A stretch of DNA of 64,000 nucleotides from Isoetes taiwanensis (lineage: Eukaryota > Streptophyta > Lycopodiopsida > Isoetales > Isoetaceae), in the NCBI GenBank assembly GCA_021234155.1, contig JAJEKV010000025.1, positions 7,206,531 through 7,270,530 of the forward strand, given 5' to 3'. The notes beneath the pieces are model-generated. The model saw only the letters and a program-made list of their open reading frames with translations, had not been told where the DNA came from and did not search any database. A program made the translations under genes and the position numbers. Positions 50,369-59,420 of the stretch are shown piece by piece (positions within the stretch are counted from its first letter, which is position 1; every line of letters begins with the position of its first letter).

Positions 50369-50490
50369 GAATAGAATAGAATAGAATATGATTTTATCGT
50401 CCACGGAGACCAACTGGCCTATGGGACCCAAGTACAAAGAGAGAGCAGCAGGCGTATTACTACCAGGATTAAAAAACCCCTGCCCATACT
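50369..50490 (-). repeat. Short retroposon-like repeat, copy 3, tail (CTATT)n
   Basis: Read on the minus strand it has AGGGGTTTTTTAATCCTGGT, GGGTCCCATAGG, GGTCTCCGTGGACGATAAAA and then a CTATT microsatellite (50369-50389). It is the clearest match to copies 1 and 2. Its 5' limit is uncertain. Confidence 0.65.
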
Positions 50491-50738
50491 GCACAGTTAT
50501 ATACATAATCGCAAGTACAGCTGAGGTTAATGTCGGACAGGGGGGCATAACTGAGTCCGCGTATCCATTACCTCCCGGAGGTACGATCCCAACAAGCCTA
50601 CAGAGGCCGTGCTCAGTAGCTCATGCAAGGCCTGATGGGGCACAACTAACCGAGCATACCGAGCCCGGATATGCTCGTCCGCCGGATATGCTCGTATGCT
50701 CGTGAGGACATGTGATCGTGCACGTGCATCACATGTAG

Positions 50739-51190
50739 CAAATCAAGTACTCTGTCCTACCACTATAAAGACCCGTGATATGGAAGGATAGGACATGTAG
50801 AGAATCAAGTATTCTTTCCTACTTCTATAAAGACATGTGACAATAGAAGTATTACACATGTCGTAATTCATGTATTCTTTCCTACAATGCCTTAGCAAAT
50901 AAAGTACTCTGTCCTACTACTATAAAGACAGGTGACATGGAAGCATACGACATGTAGAGAATCAAGTATTCTTTCCTACTTCTATAAAGACATGTGACAA
51001 TAGAAGTATTACACATGTCGTAATTCATGTATTCTTTCCTACAATGCCTTAGTAAATAAAGTACTCTGTCCTACTACTATAAAGACATGTGAATGGAAGT
51101 ATAGGACATGTAGAGAATCAAATATTACATGTGACAATAGAATTATTAGACATGTAGAAATTCAAGTATTCTTTCCTACAGTGGATTGTA
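50739..51190. repeat. Right subterminal repeat, about 157-bp units
   Basis: ACTCTGTCCTAC recurs at 50749, 50906 and 51063, each followed by CTATAAAGAC and AGGACATGTAGAGAATCAA-like sequence. It lies next to the right TIR of the copy B element and resembles the lone end near 12.1-12.5 kb. Confidence 0.92.
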
Positions 51191-51393
51191 TTATAAAATG
51201 ACATGTCACAATAGAAGAAACTACAAAACAACAGTGGATGTTTTAGTCCACTGAAAAAAGAACACCATTATCGAACAAAACCATACTTCCACAAATCCAC
51301 ATGTAGGATTCTTTGAAAACAGGACATGTAGACCTACCAAAACTGATGTTTTCAATAGTGGACCAAAAACCGGGGTGAGTGTGTAAAGTCAAC

Positions 51394-52180
51394 AGGCTCC
51401 GCTTCATCATCCAGGTTGTGAGATTTGTCTATGCATTTTCAACATAGTTCCTAGTACGAACTATAGAGCAGATCCTGTTCAACTATAGTCGTGCTTATGT
51501 TTGCTCTTGTTCATATATGCTGATAGATTTAGTCACGGATGCCTTTGGGATATACATTTTATGTTGTGCAGACCTTGCCGGATTCCTTCTAAGACACTGA
51601 TTGAACATCATCACACATCTTGCTATCAACCAAGATAGCAGCAGGACTATTCTGTAGCAGCTCGGCATCAAGTCCGTTATTTTGAAACCCCCTTTCTCTT
51701 TTCTTTATTTTCCCATTTATGATTTGGTACTTCTCTGCAAATACCCTTTCTCACATGATCTGCTGCTGTCTGTGCAAAATAACCATGCAACAATGATGGG
51801 CAGTGCAGCGAAAGATATACCTGGATGAATAAGAGCCTAACTGCTAATACATTTTATGAGAGCTTCTTTTGTTTGGCTTTAGGTGCATCATGCATTGAAG
51901 TAAATGCTCAATTGGATCTAGTAACTATTGATATGGAAATAATTTCTAGGCTAGGATTGATGGGAGATGCTTGGTTGCACCTTTGAGTAGCATATGAGAT
52001 GGAAGTGATGCGGCAAAATATGTAGTGAAGATAAGATAAGATAAGATAAATCTTTTAACGCCCACGAGAACCCAATCGGGTTATGGGACCAGAACAGAAA
52101 GAAGAGGGCAGAGGGCAGACAAGTTCATGTAACGACAACCTTGTGTATGTCACTACAAAACTGTTGCCCCATATCGACGT
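51394..52180. repeat. Segmental duplicate, copy B, right part
   Basis: It matches 27860-28581, including the first 30 bases of the CACTA left end (CACTACAAAACTGTTGCCCC at 52151), then breaks off after CGACGT. The CACTA insertion therefore predates the duplication, unless the 30 bases belong to the host segment. Confidence 0.92.
52031..52100 (-). mobile_element. Short retroposon-like repeat, copy 4, 70-bp insertion with tail (TTATC)n
   Basis: Copy A has an uninterrupted ATGAAGAGGGCAGAC here. Copy B has GAAG, then 70 extra bases, then GAAGAGGGCAG. The insert reads, on the minus strand, GGTCCCATAACC, GGGTTCTCGTGGGCGTTAAAA and four TTATC units. The 4-bp GAAG on each side fits a target-site duplication. 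This shows the family moves, and that 5'-truncated copies are inserted. Confidence 0.8.
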
Positions 52181-52285
52181 GTACAAGAATGAACAAAAGA
52201 GGAAAACCTTCAAGCATTTTAAGAAGGAAGGTAACCTATTATACTATAAGAACATCTTGTGCCGGCCTTGAGGAAGTGCAACGTG

Positions 52286-52700
52286 GTGATTCCGTCACGC
52301 GGAAGTGCAACGCGGTGATTCCGTCTCACGAAATTTCAAGGTAGTGATTCCGTCTCGCGGAATACATCACGTTGTGATTCCATCGACGGTATTCCGTCCG
52401 GTGGAATCTGTCGCTGGTGATTCCACGGGGGTGAATGCTAGAATACGTGATTCCATCCGGCGGTATCAAGACAGTGTGATTCCATCGCGTGGAATAAAGG
52501 GGCGGTGATTCCGTTCAACGGTATTCTGCGGTTGTGATTCCACGGGGAGGTATAAAACGGATGGTCAGGATGGACCCTGCAGACGGACGGCTGGGATCCA
52601 TCAGAGGGTACACCTGATGCTATCAGGTACGAAGAACGGGACCTCCGAAATGGATGTCATTCCCGGAGGGTCTGTGATTCCGCGGGAGAGTATTCACCGC
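52286..52700. repeat. Diverged array of GTGATTCC units, mostly 29-30 bp apart
   Basis: GTGATTCC occurs at 52286, 52315, 52344, 52374, 52417, 52447, 52476, 52505, 52534 and 52674. Most spacings are 29-30 bp; one is 43 bp. Each is followed after a few bases by GGAAT or GGTAT in most units, so many units could form small hairpins (ATTCCG with CGGAAT). The rest of each unit varies strongly. No coding role is seen. Confidence 0.85.
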
Positions 52701-52709
52701 GATGGAATC

Positions 52710-52965
52710 ACCATAACTGGGGTAAAGCTATTTTCCCCGATGAGCACCTGAGCTTTAAGCATAAAATTGATTTTGGCAAGATTTGTGGTGATGCCATGAC
52801 GGCTGACCACGTGTCCCAAGAGAACACCAGAGGTGACATAAAAAGTACACTTCTCTGGGTTTAGACGGATGCCTGAATCATCACATTTTTGAAAGACAAG
52901 ATCCTGTTTGAAGAGATGGTCATCCTTGTTATAGATCAACCAAGGATCCATACCTTTTATATCTC
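52710..52965 (-). pseudogene. Ty3/gypsy reverse transcriptase fragment
   Basis: The minus-strand frame contains KDDHLFKQDLVFQKCDDSGI, then LNPEKCTFYVTSG and LLGHVVSRHGI. These match the region after the YxDD box of Ty3/gypsy reverse transcriptase (HL..L..VF..C...GI.LNPKKC.F.V..G..LGHIVS). Only this piece is present. Confidence 0.85.
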
Positions 52966-53213
52966 CAAAAGCCATATTACGAGACTTTGTCAGATAAAAC
53001 AAGGTCATTCAAATTGCAATCCCTCCAAAGCGCTCCACTTGGTCTCTGATTAGACAAAATTGGGCTAAATCTTTCTAAAATCATTCAAATCCCTTTAAAT
53101 CACTCCAAAACTCTTCAGATCGATGCCGATTGGCACAACAAAATGCTTGCTATGGGTGATCTTTGCCAAGGAGCAAGTGTAGTTCACGCTAAACAAATCA
53201 ATTTAGGATTGCC

Positions 53214-53338
53214 AAGAACCCTAATTTTTGCCATTCGATGTTTTTCCTACAACATGGTCTTGAATTGGACTTCACAAGAACCCTAATTTTTGCCATTCGA
53301 TGTTTTCCTGCAACATGGTCTTGAATTGACGACTTCAC
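53214..53338. repeat. Tandem duplication of 62 bp upstream of CTU2
   Basis: AAGAACCCTAATTTTTGCCA begins at 53214 and 53276, and both units continue through CAACATGGTCTTGAATTG. They lie about 0.2-0.3 kb before the CTU2 start and so may fall in its promoter. Confidence 0.93.
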
Positions 53339-53530
53339 AGGGAGATAGCCTCCATGCAAGATTTCGAGGGGTTTAGCAAAGAAATCTTTAAAATTTCCAT
53401 GGCTGATTGGTGTGATTCCAGCCTTAGTTGCCAGGCTATAAGCTTATATGTCAAAAGGGAAAGGAAGGATCACACTTAGTTATACGGAGTTTTTCGTTAT
53501 AAGGTTTAGGGTTTACAGGGACGCTCAGCT

Positions 53531-54954
53531 ATGGCGTGTTCCGGCGGTGGAGCATGCGGAGGAGGAGGTTGCGGGCGAGACGAAGACGAGGATTCTCTAC
53601 CCGCAGTGGCTGCCCTTTCTCTGCATCAATCAGGCAAGTTTCGCCTTTGTATCAAATGCAAGGAAAACACGGCGAGAATTCTCGCCAACCAAACCGAACC
53701 TCTGTGCCCTTCTTGTCTTCGAGCATCACTTCTTGGCCGATTTAAGTTCGTGCTGAATAACCATGCCTTTCTTGGCCATGGAGACAAGATTTTGTTGGCC
53801 TTCTCCGGAGGGGCGGCCTCAAGATTGGCTCTGGAGTTTCTTCACGAAATAAGATCCAAAGCTCAAGAGGACGCTTCTTGGAACTCTAAACTTCCTGTAT
53901 TTCAATTGGGTGTGGTTTTTGTAAGTGAAGGTTCTGCTTTCAATAGTTCTGAACTTGAGATCCAATCAATAATGAAGGAGATAAGTTCGATTGTCTCAGA
54001 TGCAGCTTTAGGTGATACTCCATTTCATGTGACCTTTTTAGAAGACATATTTGATGGTCATGGCAACCTTGAGATGGCAATGAAGTCTTTTAATCTTAAT
54101 AAGGAGCAACTTACTGGAGTAGTAAATGAGAATTCTATGCCTTCCAGCAGGATTCAATTAAGAGATCTTTTGAATTCTATTAAGGATAGAACTGGATTGG
54201 AAGATTTTGTTGAATGCCTTCGAAATGAAGCAATTCAAACAGTTGCTAAAAAATATGGTTACAGTAGGATCGTTTTAGGACTGTCTACGACAAGATTATC
54301 AGGGAAGATTATTGCTGCAACTGCAAAAGGGCAAGGTTATGCTCTACCTGCAGCAATTCAGTATGTAGATGCAAGATGGAAAGTCCCAATCATTTTACCC
54401 TTTCGTGACTGTGTTCATAAAGAACTGTCTCTCGTTTGCCATTATACTAATTTGAAGACAGTTTTTGTGAGAAACATGTCAACATTTGCGGATGCAGACA
54501 GCACCCTCAACAATTTAGCTCATTCTTTTGTGTCATTACTCAGGCAGGAGAATCCGGCCCGAGACCATACAATTGTTAAGACTGCAACAAAACTGATGCC
54601 TTTTAGTTTTAATAATCTGAATGGAAATACTGCTGTTGGGAATAGAAAGAAGCATGGAGCTACTTCTCGGGTTTCTATCGACTGTCTAAATCAAGAACGT
54701 CTATGTCCCATTTGTTCTGCTCCATTGATGCAATTGGAGGAAGGTACAAACATTCAGATTATGAGGGGATTGGGTATGAGTCATCTGACTTTTTACTGTT
54801 TAGAGATCAATGTTGTCCGAGTTGTAGATATCAGATTATTCCAGATGATTGTTCTCATGTCTTTAGGCTTCTTCCTCAGTTCATGTACCAGAAAATGTCC
54901 AGGAAAGAAATGAAATCTGAGATAGAAGATTGCCTTTTAGACGAGTCAGATTGA
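53531..54954 (+). CDS. CTU2: Cytoplasmic tRNA 2-thiolation protein 2
   Basis: CTU2 (yeast Ncs2) pairs with CTU1 in the cytosol to transfer sulfur from the URM1 system to the wobble uridine of tRNAs for Lys, Glu and Gln. The N-terminus has a CxxC pair (CIKCKE, then LCPSC). LLAFSGGAASRLALEFLHE at about residues 87-105 is the PP-loop region with SGGxxS. The C-terminus has CPIC and CCPSC pairs. The frame changes near 54745. Removing a 62-nt intron (54744-54805, GTACAA to TTTAGAG, with a CTGAC branch-like site and pyrimidine tract) joins exons of 1213 and 149 nt into 454 codons including stop. The resulting 453 aa is close to the usual length for plant CTU2. The ATG at 53531 gives a Cys/Gly-rich start. 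Without the intron it would be a frameshifted copy. It converges on the LRR-WD40 gene. Confidence 0.9.
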
Positions 54955-55691
54955 AGGATAGCCTTACTTTGTGCCTCTTATTTGAGTACAACAGCAATAT
55001 GCACGTTTCACCGTTTCACAATTTAAGCTGTTTAATTTTTTTAACCTGCAAGACCAAAAGTTTAAAGCATACATAGGAAATTGGATATCTGACTGGATAC
55101 CAAGATCTAAGCACAAGGGGAAAATAAAAGTGCTTTTGCATTGATAACACATGCATAAACAATGAGTTCTGGACGTTTAGATCGATAAAGGTTTGAGAAA
55201 TATGCCTAAACATGCAGAGACATTTTGTTTGGTAGTCTAGGTACATGCCATTGTTAGAAAATTGGATGTTAAGCAACGTGCAGGCTGAACAGCGAGGAGG
55301 CTCTAACTGCTTTTGCAAAAGAAGGAAAAAAATGCAACAAAAACTAAATGGAAAGTTCCGCTCCTCGATTCAACTAACTTACTATATATATATTTTTACT
55401 ATATATAAAAATTGTGGTATTTACATTCTCATGTCTGATCCGTATACGGCTTATGTAGCAAGGACAAGAGTTTTCAAAAATGTGGGGAGCATGCAGCCGA
55501 GCAAAAAGGAAGCTTCAGTCCTTGCAAAGCATTCTCCAAAAAAAAATAGCGCGGCAACTTGCTCCAGAAATGTGGCTTTATACATGGCTTCTGGTCAAGA
55601 ACAAAGAAGCCGGTAAAATATATTGTAGGTGAGATCACACGATACTTTTGTGCCCATTGTCAACACACCAATCATACAAGGAAACACCCCT
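54955..55691. other. Intergenic region between convergent genes
   Basis: It holds the 3' ends of both transcripts. No repeat or frame of note was recognised; an AT-rich TATATA tract lies at about 55382-55410. Confidence 0.5.
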
Positions 55692-58600
55692 TCATGCTCC
55701 CATGGCAGAAAGCGAGAGGGACTGTGAGTCAACATCTTCCTTATCTTCTCCAGCAGCAGCAAGCAAATTAACCTGCAGAAAGCAGTTTAGAGAACAGCCG
55801 AGGAAAATCATGCAATAGTCTGAAATTTTACCTTCACAATTTCGGACTTCGAATGAGGGTGATTGTAAGCAACAAGCACACTCAGATGAAAATCCTGCAT
55901 CAAGAAAAGATCATGAGACGCAGTCTTCATTGGAGAATTCACTAACGTGAAGAAATGGTGAGCAAAAAGAAATCGTTAGCCGCATACCCTTGAGGGGTCA
56001 CCTCTCAGTGATTGTACATATAAAGAGTTCCTCATACTCCGGCCCTGGTGAAAACGAGCATGTTTATGAAGTTTCCTATGCATGGAATCACCACTTACAA
56101 CTATATGCTTAAACAACCCATTGACGTTTTGTACCTCTAAAGTCAGGTCCTTCAAATGTCTGCCAGTTTGAGAGGAACAAATGTGAACTGTGTTCTCTTC
56201 ACAGCTCCCTGTGATGATATAATCTCGACCATTCATATAGTAGGACCTTGTATAATTCTGGTTACTAGATGTAGTTGCAATATCAAATTTCATGTGTAGA
56301 CTCCCATCTACTGCAAGATACTGTTTGACCTGCATGATTAACCAATCTTTGTCAAATCAAATACTGCCTTTTGATAATTGGGGCTCCAATGAGCATACCT
56401 CATTGTCTACAGCTGATGATAGAAGAAAATGATCATCAGGTGAAAAGCAAACCATGACATTTCCTCGGGTGCTGCTCACAGTATAAATAGGGTGTACTAC
56501 CTTCTGCCTTAAATCCCACATTTTTATATCCTTGTCAAAAGAGGATGTCGCAAATACATGTGGTGACTGATGTGCAAACTTCACAACATTGATATGTTCT
56601 TGATGTAGCTCCCGAAATATCTGCAATTGCTTTCCAGTGCGAAGATCATACAACCCTACATTCTTAGAATAACCGCTGGCCAGAAAATAATCATCAGTTG
56701 AATTGATATGCACAGAAGTGAGGCTTTCAAAATTCTCATATGTGTATATTGTGGGACTACGGCTTGTATGTAGTAGGCTGCTTGCCTCTGCAGTTTTACT
56801 TGCCAAAACCATCCTAGTCCGCATAAGATTAACGTCATAAAGCTGTAAAGACCCATCCTCAGATCCGGAAATGAGCTGTAAAAATATTGATTCAATCAGC
56901 GATGGCAAGAAATTAAAACACAGGAAGAGGACAAATATAGCACCATACCTTATCTGGAGCTTTGTTCAGCCAACATAGCCCAAGTACACTGTGTGGAGTG
57001 CCACGCACATAGCCTACTATCTTCTCATCTTCATGGTTAACCACAACCACCTCTCCTTGAAGTGTCCCAAAGACCATGAGACTACTGTCACTGGGATGGT
57101 ACTCAAACTGACGAGGCTTGAACCTCCGAACAATACCATTACTTGACTTTTGGACCTTGCATATGGAACTCATGGCAGGCCATGCGCATGCAGCTAACTT
57201 AGAGGCACAAAGAGTCCTGCGCATTCCAGCAATACTGTGATCATTGCCACCTAGCCTTTTCATTGTCCGGTAGGGTAGCCCACCTCGCTCATACCGATGT
57301 AAAATATGAAGTACATTCTCGTTCTCCCTGCGACCATTTGCTAGATGCTCAAATTGTGTACTGAAGACTGCCCTTGCATGTTCTCTTTCAGCCTCACAAA
57401 TTTCCAAGTTGTCAAGTACTTTCAAGTTCGGCAAGGTGGCAACAAAAAACTCCCTGTAATGCTTCACAAAACAAATTGGTGAGGGATATTGTGAGCGTCC
57501 ACATAGTTTCGCAACTGGAAGACCCCTTTTAGCCACTTCTTCTACAGAGGGGCTTACGTGTCCTGCATCCATATGCCGTGACTGCAAATCAGCTGTTAAG
57601 CTTGCACTTATCCTCTGTGAGGCTCCCCCAAAGACAAACTCAAATGAATCTGCACTGTCTTCCATATGTATATCCATGTCATTTCCAGAGTCCATGCCAC
57701 TACTACTAGTGCTAAGTCCATCCTCACTCATGCTGTCTTCCAGCAAATCAAGATGAAGAATATTTCGTACAACACGAAAACCATGACTAACTTCGTCATT
57801 GTTCACATCACTTTCCTCTGATGACTCTTCACTGTACGTCTCAGAAGATGTGGTATACAAGTCATCTTCAGCCCTTGAGATGTCAAATCTTGCTTTTCCA
57901 AGTTTGGCATGAAATTCATTTTGAAATTCGCTATCCTTATTTGAAGCCCTTGTGACACAATGTCCAGTTCCTTGACAGCATACACACTTCTGAAAACGGA
58001 GCTCCTGCAGACAAGGCAATTTTGATAAAGCTGCCGTTGCTGTCCATAGATTTCTGATTCCAGTGCCACACATGGAAAATTTTACCAAACTTGGCATTGC
58101 TTTAAAGCACCCATCAGGAAGGCTAGTTATACCAAAATTCATATCGAGTGCCAAAACTTTAAGTGAATAAAAAGGCCCATCCATGTCTAGCTTCTTTATA
58201 TGACAATAGCTCAAATCCAAGCTCGTGCAAGTAAGGCCATTATGAAACATATCTCTGCAAAACAAAGATTGGTCTTTACCACCTTGTTCACAAATTATCC
58301 AAGCCTTATCACATATAATACAACAACATACCCCAAATATTCCTGATTGATCAACATATTCTTGAGGGCAACATTCCTTAACTTTTTTCCACAAGAACGT
58401 AGCAGTCTTAATAAAACAGACCCATTCATGCTTGCAGTAGCGTTTTTACAGTACACAATATCAACAGCATCCAGCTCGGATTTCTGCGCCATCTTCAAAA
58501 AATCTGCAACTACTGCAACATCAACTTCTTTCATTTGATGATCCAGAACTAGCTCTAATACGTGCTTATTACTGCTTGCTTGTCCAATCCTAATCTGTAA

Positions 58601-58890
58601 GGTGGGGAAATGTGTAAGAATCATTGTTAAGAATACAGCAAACATGGAGATAGACGTGCCATGATGAGGTATCGATATTATCAAACCAATCAATTTAATG
58701 TGAATAAGGGGATACCTTTGAGAAAGCAGCCTGCATGCAAGCCTGTTTGCTGAGCTCATGTTTCTCACATTCTTTCTCATACCTACATAGCAATTAAAAC
58801 TTAATAAAATCGTTCTCTTTGCTTTAGAAGTATGGCAAATTTTTCCAATGCTTACCGTGTCTCAAGCTGGTTGATCTTTAACATGTCCAT
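55692..58890 (-). CDS. LRR-WD40 repeat protein, eight coding exons, 877 aa
   Basis: Exons on the minus strand are 58890-58856, 58782-58716, 58594-58332, 58254-56949, 56875-56399, 56329-55988, 55894-55832 and 55772-55692. All introns are GT-AG, 59-121 nt. Coding length is 2634 nt, an exact multiple of three, with every junction in phase. The start is MDMLKINQLETR. Residues of about 75-220 carry leucine-rich repeats (LTCTSLDLSYCHIKKLD, LKVLALDMNFGITSLP). An acidic serine-rich linker follows. The C-terminal half carries WD40 repeats (LISGSEDGSLQLYDV, YFLASGYSKNVGLYDLR, VFATSSFDKDIKMWDLR). I recognise it as a plant transducin/WD40 family protein with an N-terminal LRR. WDLR-type motifs occur in DDB1-CUL4 substrate receptors, so a ubiquitin-ligase or scaffold role is possible but inferred. 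No gene symbol is certain. Confidence 0.9.
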
Positions 58891-59420
58891 GGTGTCCCGG
58901 CCAACTTATATCATGCTACTCCTGACGTTAATATGCTACCTGACACATTATAGAGAAAGCCAAAATGCGCTCTTTATAAAACCCATTACTTGAACCAAAT
59001 GCAAATGCAAATGCAAGTCACTTGTTCCCCTTTAAAATATTTTAAACATCATTACAGTTGTAACTACCATTCCGACTTAATCTGCCTATCATTTCTCATG
59101 AAATTTGTGCCGAATGATTTGGAGAAATCAGCGCATAGCTGTCTCACTAAAAGAAATTACTATCGAGAGGACAGAATCTTCAATATACCACCAACAAGGA
59201 GAAAAGCGCAGCAGGCGTTCACCACATTCGATTCCGGCACTGAAACAATGAAGGATTGCCAATCCCGAAGGACTAATCCAAAAATTTATCTAATCAGCTT
59301 GGAAGCCACAAATTTTTAATCCTGGCCGGAAAGAAAAGATCAGCGAACCCTAAGCGAAAAGAACCAACGACTAACCTGTGGGCAACTGGGGAATCTGGTG
59401 GAGCAATGAGATCCCGGTGT
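58891..59420 (-). promoter_or_regulatory. 5' UTR and promoter region of the LRR-WD40 gene, possible leader intron
   Basis: A minus-strand GCCCACAG-GTTAGT at about 59376 could be the donor of a 5' UTR intron. An acceptor such as ACGTCAG lies shortly before the ATG at 58890. The sequence around 59300-59420 is more GC-balanced than its surroundings. No TATA box was assigned. Confidence 0.3.

Larger units (their letters stand above)
43503..51393. mobile_element. Large TIR element (possibly MULE-like), about 7.9 kb
   Basis: The ends carry inverted ACACACTGACCCCAATTTTT and ACACACTCACCCCGGTTTTT, each followed by GGTCCAC (43515-43541 and 51358-51384), 24 of 27 bases alike; weaker similarity extends outward to GTAATTGCGCT / GTTGACTTT. 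Copy A has no such insert at the same place (27850-27859), so it is mobile or was lost from A. It is rich in subterminal repeats at both ends. No transposase was seen. The target duplication is unresolved, so the superfamily is a guess. Confidence 0.72.

Noticed and set aside
52083-52271. Gypsy-like integrase zinc-region frame (GNLLYYKNILCRP)
   Set aside because: It is suggestive, but the frame runs through the duplicated segment and a retroposon insertion, and too little matches to call it.
52286-52560. CRISPR-like array (spacing near 29 bp)
   Set aside because: The conserved part is only 8 bp, the units drift gradually, no cas genes are present and the genome is a plant.
54703-54954. CTU2 as a frameshifted pseudogene, or with a 14-nt intron
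   Set aside because: A 62-nt GT-AG intron with a normal acceptor restores the frame; 14 nt is too short to splice.
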